A stretch of 12,630 nt of DNA from an uncultured Clostridia bacterium (lineage in GTDB: Bacteria > Bacillota > Clostridia > Oscillospirales > Oscillospiraceae): positions 1 through 12,630 of the forward strand of contig CALBJG010000027.1 of NCBI GenBank assembly GCA_937892865.1, read 5' to 3'. The notes below the pieces were generated by a model. That model saw only the letters and a list, made by a program, of their open reading frames with translations. It was not told where the DNA came from and searched no databases. Made by a program: the position numbers and the translations under genes. Positions 1 to 6,219 of the stretch are shown here, in pieces (the first letter of the stretch is position 1; every line of letters begins with the position of its first letter).

Positions 1-1523
1 GCATTGGCAAGGACCGCCGCGTGGATACATTCTTCATCGCTTGCCTCCAGGTTGCCGTAACGGATATTCTCCATCACCGTACCGGTAAAAAGGTTTGTAT
101 CCTGCAACACCATACCTAGAGAGCGGCGTAAGTCCGCTTTGCGGATCTTATTGATATTGATGCCGTCATAGCGGATCTTGCCGTCTGCGATATCGTAGAA
201 GCGGTTGATAAGGTTTGTGATCGTGGTCTTGCCTGCGCCGGTGGCGCCTACAAAGGCCAGTTTCTGACCGGGGCGGGCGTAAAGCGTAACATCGTGGAGC
301 ACCGTTTTCTCCGGCACATAGCCAAAGTCCACACTGTCCATGGTAATGTCGCCTTTCAGTTCCGTATAGGTAACGGTACCGTCCGCCTGGTGGGGATGTT
401 TCCACGCCCACAGACCGGTACGCCCGGAACATTCTGTCAGTTCGCCGTTCTCGTCTTTTCTGGCGTTGACCAAAGTCACATAGCCCTCGTCCACTTCCGG
501 CTGTTCGTCCAGCAGTTCGAAGATCCGCTCTGTACCTGCCAGCGCCATCACAATGGCGTTGATCTGGTTGGAGATCTGTCCGATGGGCATATTAAACTTC
601 CGGCTAAGAAGCAAAAATGCCGCCAAACCGCCCAGATCCAGCAAACTGCCGCCGGAAGCGATGGCGATACCGCCGCCAACGATTGCCAGCAAAGTATACT
701 GAATATAACCTAAGTTGTTGTTCACCGGTCCCATCATATTGGAAAATGCGCCGGCTTTGAAAGCATTTTGCCTTAAGTTCTCATTGATGTTGTTAAACTC
801 GTCTTTGCAGGTATTTTCCCGGCAGAACACTTTTACCACCCGCTGGCCGTGGATCATCTCTTCCACATAGCCGTTGACTGCGCCCAAGGCTTTCTGCTGA
901 CCGATAAAGAATTTGGCAGAATGCATAGCAACGGTCTTGGTGATCTGCAAAATACCGACAGCCGTCAGCAATACTACCAGGGTCAGGATCCAGGAGGTCT
1001 TCACCATCAAAACAAACACCGTCACCATAGTAGCCAGCGAAGATATGCAATTGGGAATAGCCTGGGAGATCATCTGCCGCAGGGTGTCAATGTCCGAGGT
1101 ATAGCGGCTCATCACATCGCCTGCGGGATGGGAGTCAAAATAGCGAATGGGAAGGGTCTGCATATGGCGGAACATCTCGTCCCGGATCTTCTTTTGTGTT
1201 CCCTGGCCTACCCGGACCATCAGGAAACTATAAAGGAACGAAGATACGATGCCCACCAGGTAGACTACGCCCATCATCACAAGGAAGGAAACCAGGGGCG
1301 CAAAATCCGGATCTGTGCTTCCCGTCAAAGGCTTGATATAGTTGTTGATCAGCGGCTCTAAGGAATAACTGCTCAGCGCCGTTGCCAGGGAAGAGAGCAA
1401 AATACAGAGGATGACCAAAATCATCGTGCCCCGGTAAGGCTTCATATAGCCTAACAGCCGGGCGATGGTCTTTTTGGGGTCTTTGGCCTTGCGGCCGTCC
1501 CCTTTCATTCTCACAGGAGGCAT
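1..1523 (-). CDS. ABC exporter subunit, TMD-NBD half-transporter (3' end cut by window edge)
   Basis: Partial: 507 codons are visible and the C-terminus lies beyond base 1. It is an exporter half-transporter: an N-terminal membrane domain (about residues 20-330, with a typical coupling-helix stretch RYFDSHPAGDVMSRYTSDID), then a nucleotide-binding domain with Walker A GATGAGKTT (Lys about 432) and Q-loop MVLQDTNLF. The ABC signature, Walker B and H-loop are off the window. A roughly 40-residue linker containing GLWAWKHPH separates the domains; I recall this from a clostridial exporter subfamily. The ATG shares its A with the upstream gene's stop (TAATG), and AAAGGAGG sits 9 bases before it, so translation is probably coupled. 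The intact Walker A suggests this half carries the consensus ATP site of a heterodimer with the upstream subunit. Substrate is unknown; drugs, peptides or lipids are all possible. Confidence 0.93.
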   Translation of the reverse strand, partial: MPPVRMKGDGRKAKDPKKTIARLLGYMKPYRGTMILVILCILLSSLATALSSYSLEPLINNYIKPLTGSTDPDFAPLVSFLVMMGVVYLVGIVSSFLYSFLMVRVGQGTQKKIRDEMFRHMQTLPIRYFDSHPAGDVMSRYTSDIDTLRQMISQAIPNCISSLATMVTVFVLMVKTSWILTLVVLLTAVGILQITKTVAMHSAKFFIGQQKALGAVNGYVEEMIHGQRVVKVFCRENTCKDEFNNINENLRQNAFKAGAFSNMMGPVNNNLGYIQYTLLAIVGGGIAIASGGSLLDLGGLAAFLLLSRKFNMPIGQISNQINAIVMALAGTERIFELLDEQPEVDEGYVTLVNARKDENGELTECSGRTGLWAWKHPHQADGTVTYTELKGDITMDSVDFGYVPEKTVLHDVTLYARPGQKLAFVGATGAGKTTITNLINRFYDIADGKIRYDGININKIRKADLRRSLGMVLQDTNLFTGTVMENIRYGNLEASDEECIHAAVLAN

Positions 1524-3250
1524 TATTCCTCGCCTCCTTTCACCTGGGATTCATAGACTTCCCGGTAGATTTCAGAAGTTTTCAGCAGATCTTCATGCTT
1601 GCCCTGGGCAACGATCTTGCCGCCGTCCAGCACCAGGATCAGATCTGCCTCCTGCACAGAGGCCACCCGCTGGGCAATGATCAACTTGGTCGTGCCGGGA
1701 ATTTCCTCGGCAAAGGCCTTACGGATCATAGCATCGGTGTGGGTATCCACCGCAGAGGTGGAGTCGTCCAAAATGAGTATTTTCGGTTTTTTCAGCAATG
1801 CCCGGGCAATGCACAGACGCTGTTTCTGTCCGCCGGAAACATTGGTGCCCCCCTGCTCGATATGGGTATCGTACCCATCGGGGAACTTGGTAATGAAATC
1901 GTGGGCGCAGGCCAATCGGCAGGCGTGTTCCATCTCTTCGTCCGTGGCATTGGGGTTGCCCCAGCGAAGATTGTCCTTGATAGAGCCGGAGAACAGCACA
2001 TTTTTCTGCAACACCACCGCCACCTGATCCCGCAGGGCGTGAATATCATAATCTCTTACATCCACACCGCCCACTTTCAGGCTGCCTTCGGTCACATCGT
2101 ACAGCCGGGGGATCAGTTGCACCAGTGTGGACTTGGCAGAGCCGGTACCGCCTAAAATGCCCACGGTCTGTCCTGCTTCGATGTGCAGATCGATCTTGTC
2201 CAAAGCATTTTTTCCGGCATCTTTGCCGTATCGGAAAGATACATTTTCAAAATCCACAGAGCCGTCTGCCACTTCCGTCACCGGGTTTTCCGGATTCTTC
2301 AGCGCCGGTTCTTCTATCAGCAGTTCATAGGCCCGGACCATCGGCGCCCGGCTCATAGTAAACATGACAAACACCATTGACAGCATCATCAGACCCATCA
2401 AAATCTGGCTGGTGTAGGTGAACATGGCTGTCAGCGCCGCCGCATCCAACTCGCCCCCCACTACCAGTTTCGCGCCCAGATAGGAGATCACGATAATGCT
2501 GGTGTAGATAGCCAGTTGCATAAAGGGGTTATTAAATGCCATGATCCGCTCTGCTTTTACAAAATCCTTGTAAATGGCGTCGGAGGCATCGTTAAACTTC
2601 TCGTTTTCCTTTTTCTCCCGGACAAAGGCCTTGACAACGCGGATACCGTGGATATTCTCCTGCACCACATTGTTCAATTTATCATACCGTTTGAACACCC
2701 GTTCAAAGATCGGATGTACCATTTTGATCAGCGCAAACAAAGCCACCGCCAAAAGGGGCAGTACCACACAGTAAATGACGCTCAGTCGGGGGCTGATGCG
2801 AAATGCCATGATCAGCGCCATCACCAGCATCACCGGGGTGCGGAAGATCATTCGAATGGACATCTGGAATGTCATCTGCAAGGTAGCCACATCGGATGTC
2901 AGGCGGGTGACGATGGAAGATGTGGAAAATTTATCGATATTGGAAAAATCGTATGTCTGCACTTTGGCAAACATATCGTGCCGCAGATTCCTGGCAAAAC
3001 CGGTACTGGCATAGGCGGCAAGAAAAGCCGATGCCACACCGAAAACCAGACTGCAAAGGGCGCACAGCGCCAACAGACCGCCGTATTTCCACACACCGGG
3101 CATATATCCCGGCTCGATACCCTGGCGGAGCAATTCTGCCAGCACCAGGGGGATCAAAATCTCCATGGTGACCTCACCGACCATACACACCGGAGAGCCG
3201 ATAGCCGCCCATTTATATTCCCGGATGCTCCGGGCCAACCGTTTGATCAC
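1523..3250 (-). CDS. ABC exporter subunit with degenerate ATP site (TMD-NBD)
   Basis: A 575-residue half-transporter, full length for the family. The membrane domain covers about residues 1-310 and the nucleotide-binding domain about 335-570. Motifs seen: Walker A GGTGSAKS (Lys 373, with Ala in place of the last Gly), signature VSGGQ (Ser 472), Walker B LILDDSTS where the usual catalytic Glu is Asp 496, and Gln 527 in place of the H-loop His (IIAQR). In known heterodimeric exporters such as BmrC/BmrD and TM287/288, Asp for Glu plus a lost His marks the subunit carrying the degenerate site. I chose GTG 3250 because AGAAGGAGG lies 9 bases upstream; the ATG at 3316 would add 22 charged residues unlike the family and overlaps the promoter. 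First gene of the operon with the next half-transporter. Membrane protein; substrate not readable. Confidence 0.94.
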   Translation of the reverse strand: MIKRLARSIREYKWAAIGSPVCMVGEVTMEILIPLVLAELLRQGIEPGYMPGVWKYGGLLALCALCSLVFGVASAFLAAYASTGFARNLRHDMFAKVQTYDFSNIDKFSTSSIVTRLTSDVATLQMTFQMSIRMIFRTPVMLVMALIMAFRISPRLSVIYCVVLPLLAVALFALIKMVHPIFERVFKRYDKLNNVVQENIHGIRVVKAFVREKKENEKFNDASDAIYKDFVKAERIMAFNNPFMQLAIYTSIIVISYLGAKLVVGGELDAAALTAMFTYTSQILMGLMMLSMVFVMFTMSRAPMVRAYELLIEEPALKNPENPVTEVADGSVDFENVSFRYGKDAGKNALDKIDLHIEAGQTVGILGGTGSAKSTLVQLIPRLYDVTEGSLKVGGVDVRDYDIHALRDQVAVVLQKNVLFSGSIKDNLRWGNPNATDEEMEHACRLACAHDFITKFPDGYDTHIEQGGTNVSGGQKQRLCIARALLKKPKILILDDSTSAVDTHTDAMIRKAFAEEIPGTTKLIIAQRVASVQEADLILVLDGGKIVAQGKHEDLLKTSEIYREVYESQVKGGEE

Positions 3251-3288
3251 AGGCGTAAGCCTCCTTCTTTCAAAATACAGATAGTATA

Positions 3289-3316
3289 ATTTTACCACCT
3301 GCGCGCCAAATTGCAA
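3289..3316 (-). promoter_or_regulatory. Sigma-A promoter for the ABC exporter operon
   Basis: On the minus strand, -35 TTGCAA (3311-3316), a 16-base spacer and -10 TAAAAT (3289-3294), about 40 bases before the GTG start. A second possible -10 (TATACT) lies just downstream but lacks a well-spaced -35. Confidence 0.55.
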
Positions 3317-3358
3317 TACTTACACAAAAAGTTTACAACTGAACAGAAAGAAACAAGG

Positions 3359-3387
3359 TTGCGTCCTTTCCATTCTTTTGCTATACT
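3359..3387 (+). promoter_or_regulatory. Extended -10 promoter for the amidohydrolase gene
   Basis: TTGCGT (3359-3364), 17-base spacer, TATACT (3382-3387) preceded by TGC, giving an extended -10. Predicted transcription start is near 3394, leaving a leader of about 20 bases that contains AGAAAGG. This rules out starts upstream of about 3395. Confidence 0.65.
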
Positions 3388-3413
3388 ATGACAATAGAAA
3401 GGGTGTGACGGTT

Positions 3414-4256
3414 TTGACGGCAGATTGCCATATGCATATGGTCCTGGACGGCTATAACTGGAAAAATGCCATTGCCCGTCACAGCACCGGACCTGACGAT
3501 GCCTTTATTCACAGTGTTTTGTCTGTCTATCGGGAGATGGGCGTTACCTATCTCCGGGACGGCGGTGACCGATGGGGCGTGGGCAAACGGGCAAGGGAAT
3601 TTGCCCCCGACTACGGCATCACCTACCGCACGCCCCTGGCGCCACTGTGCCTTGCCGGTCACTACGGCGCGTTTATCGGACGAACATACGGCGATTTAAA
3701 AGAATACGCCCGTTTAGTAGTATCCACCCGGGAGCAGGGCGGCGATTTTATTAAAATAATGATCTCCGGGTTGATGGACTTTGACCATTACGGCCTGTTG
3801 ACAGAGCCGGGTCTTCCTCCGGACCTGATCCGGGAACTGATCCATATCGCCCACGAAGAGGGCTTTTCCGTTATGGCACACGCCAACGGCGCCCGGACTG
3901 TGGAAGCGGCGGCAGATGCCGGTGTGGATTCTGTGGAACACGGCGCGTATTTGGACAAAGATGCCTTATCTGCTATGAAAGGGCAAAATGTCATCTGGGT
4001 GCCTACTTTAAGCACAGTGGGTAATCTCCGGGGAAAGGGCCGCTTTTCTGAAAAAGATGTGGAGAAAATTTTCCACAGCGCCCTGGAAAATGTAAATGCC
4101 TTTGCCGCTATGGGCGGTCTGATCGCTCCGGGTACCGACGCCGGCGCCTGGGCTGTCCCCCACGGAAGCAACACAGAAGAAACATACCTTGCCCAAGCCG
4201 GTGTCACCCCGGACCAACTGGACTTGGGCGCTCATAAAATAATGGAAAAATTCTGA
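3414..4256 (+). CDS. Metal-dependent amidohydrolase family protein
   Basis: A 280-residue TIM-barrel hydrolase. The binuclear metal ligands of a subtype-I amidohydrolase are all visible: HxH (His 6, His 8) at the very N-terminus, Lys 114 in DFIKIM (the bridging carboxylated Lys position), His 156 in MAHANG, His 176 in VEHG, and Asp 242 in PGTDAGAW. Members of the imidazolonepropionase/prolidase-like group usually run near 400 residues with a beta-sandwich around the barrel; this protein starts at the first metal motif and is essentially barrel only. The reaction is likely hydrolysis of a C-N bond; the substrate cannot be read. The start is uncertain. TTG 3414 is preferred because AGAAAGG lies 11 bases upstream; GTG 3405 sits too close to that site, and ATG 3432 would delete the HxH motif. 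It is followed after 15 bases by a membrane-protein gene, probably in the same transcript. Confidence 0.88.
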   Translation: MTADCHMHMVLDGYNWKNAIARHSTGPDDAFIHSVLSVYREMGVTYLRDGGDRWGVGKRAREFAPDYGITYRTPLAPLCLAGHYGAFIGRTYGDLKEYARLVVSTREQGGDFIKIMISGLMDFDHYGLLTEPGLPPDLIRELIHIAHEEGFSVMAHANGARTVEAAADAGVDSVEHGAYLDKDALSAMKGQNVIWVPTLSTVGNLRGKGRFSEKDVEKIFHSALENVNAFAAMGGLIAPGTDAGAWAVPHGSNTEETYLAQAGVTPDQLDLGAHKIMEKF

Positions 4257-4271
4257 AAAGAGGAAATACAT

Positions 4272-4796
4272 ATGCTTTTAATTTTAATTGGTTATCTGTT
4301 TATTGCCCTGGATGCGCTGGTAGGTTTCGCCGGAATGGTGTGGGAACTGCCCCCGGATTTTGTAGGCTACCTGCTCATCGCCTTCGGCGCCGGAAAACTC
4401 CGTGATGACAACCCGCCTTTTGCAAAGGCCCGCTCTTTTGCCTTTCTGTCTGCCGGCATCTCCGGATTCCTGTTTTTACTGCGGCTACTGAGTCTTGCCT
4501 ACGCCACCCCGTCCATTTTGATCACCATGGAAGTGGCTGAACTGGTGCTGATGGTCCTTGTTATCCGTCTGCTTATTGCCGGACTGGACGAAAAAGCAAA
4601 GCAAACCGGTCTTTCTTTCCAAACCAAGATCCTGAAATATCTTTGGATCGCCTTGATCGTGGTACTGGTCCTGGCATATCTGGGTCAGATCTTCCCCGTG
4701 GTAAACAGTTTTTCCACCTTGGCGGTGGACTTGGTAAGCCTCGGTATTTTCGTATTTTTCTATTTTGCCTACCAAACCATCCGGGAAGCGGAATAA
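4272..4796 (+). CDS. Small multi-pass membrane protein of unknown function
   Basis: A 174-residue, very hydrophobic protein with about six membrane segments (roughly residues 2-22, 28-42, 54-74, 82-104, 122-141, 145-168). The stretch LPPDFVGYLLIAFGAGKL resembles the PDFxGYxLIxxGxxxL pattern I recall in uncharacterised Firmicutes membrane proteins; that is pattern memory, not a search result. The ATG has AAGAGGAAA about 6 bases upstream and begins 15 bases after the amidohydrolase stop, so the two are probably co-transcribed. No catalytic motif is visible and I cannot assign a function. It ends at the edge of the palindromic block, which probably terminates its transcript. Confidence 0.85.
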   Translation: MLLILIGYLFIALDALVGFAGMVWELPPDFVGYLLIAFGAGKLRDDNPPFAKARSFAFLSAGISGFLFLLRLLSLAYATPSILITMEVAELVLMVLVIRLLIAGLDEKAKQTGLSFQTKILKYLWIALIVVLVLAYLGQIFPVVNSFSTLAVDLVSLGIFVFFYFAYQTIREAE

Positions 4797-4840
4797 AAAT
4801 TACACCCCATCTAATGACAATGTCATTAAGTTAAAAGAAA

Positions 4841-4882
4841 GTTGTCATTCCGAGCCAGTGCGCACACTGGCGTGGGAATCTC
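4841..4882 (+). repeat. REP-like hairpin, copy 1
   Basis: A two-part stem: ATTCC pairs with GGAAT on the outside, GAG/CGTG forms an internal loop, and CCAGTG (4855-4860) pairs with CACTGG (4865-4870) around loop CGCA. It shares its layout and flanks (GTCATT... and ...AATCT) with copies at 4903-4946 and 10497-10533. Confidence 0.75.
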
Positions 4883-4902
4883 AAAAACCGAAGTTGGTTC
4901 AA

Positions 4903-4946
4903 GAGATTGCCACACCAGTGACACGGTCACTGGTTCGCAATGACAC
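4903..4946 (-). repeat. REP-like hairpin, copy 2 (inverted relative to copy 1)
   Basis: Outer stem ATTGC (4906-4910) with GCAAT (4937-4941); inner stem ACCAGTGAC (4914-4922) with GTCACTGGT (4926-4934) around loop ACG. Read on the minus strand it has the same flanks as copy 1 (GTGTCATTGCGAACCAGTG... and ...GGCAATCTC), so copies 1 and 2 form a head-to-head pair about 20 bases apart. Confidence 0.75.
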
Positions 4947-4985
4947 TAACTTAATGACATCGATCTGATGATGGGGTGTTTTCTT

Positions 4986-5564
4986 TTAGTATTCTCTTAC
5001 CACCGCTTTTACAACGCCGATCAGTTCCGCCTCACTGCCGTCAATGGGGGGATAGGCAGGATTTTCCGGCAGCAGCCAGATCTGACCGTTTTTCCGGGAA
5101 AGGCGTTTTACCGTCGCCTCATCCCCGATCCGGGCAACTACGATCTGTCCGTTGTCCGCAGTGGGCTGGGGGCGTACCACAACTTTGTCGCCGTTTAAGA
5201 TACCGGCGTTTATCATACTGTCACCCTGCACCCGGAGAGCAAAGCAGGAGGGATCTCCGTCCCAGACCATCGTGCCTTCCTGATTTTCAAAGGCCAGGAT
5301 GGGCATACCCGCTGTGACCACGCCCACCACCGGGATCTGTCCCGGCTTTCGGGTGGTAACGATGGCGCGCTTTTTGCCCTTGTCATTGAGGGCTTTCAGC
5401 AGACCTTTTTCCCGGAGTTGTTGCAGATGATAACTGACAGATGCCGTAGAACTGAGTCCCACAGAACTGCCGATCTCCCGCACGGACGGCGCATAGCCGT
5501 TCTCCTGGATAAACCACTCCACAAATTCCATGATCTCCTGGGCTTTTTTGCTGGTTCTTGCCAT
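4986..5564 (-). CDS. lexA: LexA SOS repressor (self-cleaving)
   Basis: A 192-residue LexA, slightly shorter than the roughly 205 of B. subtilis. The N-terminal winged-helix DNA-binding domain (about 1-70) has the hallmark YAPSVREIG and recognition-helix region LSSTASVSYHLQQL. The C-terminal S24-type domain (about 78-192) has cleavage site Ala85-Gly86 in VTAGMP, nucleophile Ser116 in GDSMI and Lys153 in EATVKRL, so RecA-stimulated autocleavage should work. It represses DNA-damage genes and normally its own. ATG 5564 is chosen for the site AGAAAGGGGG 8 bases upstream; an ATG at 5571 is in another frame. The recognition helix differs from B. subtilis LexA at positions where that protein has His-Gly, and the usual GAAC-N4-GTTC box is not visible upstream. 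Confidence 0.96.
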   Translation of the reverse strand: MARTSKKAQEIMEFVEWFIQENGYAPSVREIGSSVGLSSTASVSYHLQQLREKGLLKALNDKGKKRAIVTTRKPGQIPVVGVVTAGMPILAFENQEGTMVWDGDPSCFALRVQGDSMINAGILNGDKVVVRPQPTADNGQIVVARIGDEATVKRLSRKNGQIWLLPENPAYPPIDGSEAELIGVVKAVVREY

Positions 5565-5592
5565 CGGTCATTCCCCCTTTCTTTACATATTA

Positions 5593-5604
5593 GCACATAT
5601 GTGT
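5593..5604. promoter_or_regulatory. Palindrome upstream of lexA, candidate LexA operator
   Basis: CACATATGTG (5594-5603) is a perfect 10-base palindrome 30 bases before the lexA start. It directly abuts a possible extended -10 on the minus strand (TGC-TAATAT, 5585-5593), so a bound dimer would block the lexA promoter. The Firmicutes LexA box is GAAC-N4-GTTC; here the half-site would be GCAC. Assignment as operator rests on position and symmetry only. Confidence 0.4.
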
Positions 5605-5650
5605 GAAAAAAGAAAGTCTTTTTTCGCCCTTTTTTTCCTGCCCCGAAGGC

Positions 5651-5656
5651 TATACT
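5651..5656 (+). promoter_or_regulatory. Probable -10 element for the ferritin-like gene
   Basis: TATACT lies 29 bases before the ATG. The expected -35 position falls in a pyrimidine-rich run (5628-5640) with no good match, so the promoter is weak by consensus or needs an activator. Confidence 0.35.
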
Positions 5657-5685
5657 GATATCACCCCATAAAAAGGAGTGATTTT

Positions 5686-6129
5686 ATGAATTACTATGAT
5701 CCGGAGAAAGCCGCGCAGGTTTGGCAGCGGGTGCAGGGCGGTTCGGATACTGTGGCTGTGGGTCTGCAAGGACTGCTTATGCAAGCCGTTGCCAATGAGC
5801 GGACTTACACCGCCTTATCCCGGCAACTCCCCTCCGGCGGACAGATTTTACAAAAAATGGCGCGGCAGGAGCAGAAACACATCGCCTGCCTGAAAGGGAT
5901 CTGCGCATTGGTACGGGGCGCCGCTCCCCAGATCCCCTTGTCAACGCCCCAGACCGATACCGTGGAGGCTTCCCTGCGAAAATGTTATCGAAACGCCCTC
6001 CAAAGTCTGGCTTCTTACGAATCCCGGTGTTCTGACCCGGAATATGGCCCGGTTTTCTCCCAACTTGCCCTGGAAAAGCGGAATCAATGTATGCAGATCC
6101 TCTCCCTGCTGGGCAGTTACGCCAAATAA
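5686..6129 (+). CDS. Ferritin-like four-helix protein
   Basis: A 147-residue, mostly helical protein. Two helix pairs can be read. The first (about 20-77) carries ANERTY (Glu38) and ARQEQKH (Glu62, His65), the Glu and ExxH iron ligands of the ferritin/rubrerythrin fold. The second (about 92-142) has Glu112 in YESR and Glu130 in LEKRNQ, where the usual ExxH becomes ExxN (Asn133). There is no rubredoxin-like CxxC domain. A diiron site may thus be present but altered; a role in iron or peroxide handling is inferred from the fold. AAAAGGAGTG precedes the ATG by about 6 bases. It is divergent from lexA across a shared 121-base region. I recall similar short proteins in Oscillospiraceae, but have not searched. 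Confidence 0.75.
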   Translation: MNYYDPEKAAQVWQRVQGGSDTVAVGLQGLLMQAVANERTYTALSRQLPSGGQILQKMARQEQKHIACLKGICALVRGAAPQIPLSTPQTDTVEASLRKCYRNALQSLASYESRCSDPEYGPVFSQLALEKRNQCMQILSLLGSYAK

Positions 6130-6155
6130 CACCCTTTCAAAAGCCAATTTAATTC

Positions 6156-6184
6156 TTGACCTTCTTTCCGGGCGGTGGTATTGT
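6156..6184 (+). promoter_or_regulatory. Promoter for the anion permease gene
   Basis: TTGACC (6156-6161), 17-base spacer, TATTGT (6179-6184) with TGG before it (extended -10). It lies 36 bases before the TTG start and excludes the GTG at 6175 as the start. Confidence 0.6.
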
Positions 6185-6219
6185 ATCCAGGGAAGTTACA
6201 GAGAAAGAAGGGAAACTTT

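Larger units (their letters stand above)
4802..4979. repeat. Nested palindromic intergenic block (terminator arms around a MITE-like element)
   Basis: The 190 bases between the converging membrane-protein and lexA genes hold no gene but are highly ordered. Outer arms ACACCCCATC (4802-4811) and GATGGGGTGT (4970-4979) are perfect complements. Inside them are perfect 13-base arms TGTCATTAAGTTA (4821-4833) and TAACTTAATGACA (4947-4959). Inside those are two REP-like hairpins in opposite orientation. A 17-base palindrome (4812-4828, TAATGACA-A-TGTCATTA) lies at the left inner edge. This resembles a short non-autonomous palindromic element (MITE or BIME-like) lodged in the loop of a terminator. It carries no transposase. 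Confidence 0.8.
4802..4985. terminator. Bidirectional terminator with an element in its loop
   Basis: The 10-bp outer stem is followed on the plus strand by TTTTCTTTT (from 4979) and on the minus strand by AATTTTTATT (from 4801 leftward). It would serve both converging genes. The loop is about 158 bases, unusual for an intrinsic terminator, and is itself strongly folded. Function in this state is inference. Confidence 0.5.

Noticed and set aside
3251..3316. ATG 3316 as the start of the first ABC gene
   Set aside because: It coincides with the -35 of the probable promoter and lacks a ribosome site, whereas GTG 3250 has AGAAGGAGG at good spacing.
3428..3439. CATATGCATATG near the amidohydrolase start as an operator
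   Set aside because: It is fully explained as coding sequence for the HMHM metal motif and its neighbours.
4841..4946. A CRISPR-like repeat pair
   Set aside because: Only two units, in opposite orientation, with no regular spacers and no cas genes; REP-like hairpins explain them.
4765..4968. Small plus-strand reading frame across the palindromic block
   Set aside because: It overlaps the end of the membrane-protein gene and reads through hairpin repeats; no ribosome site and no protein-like composition.
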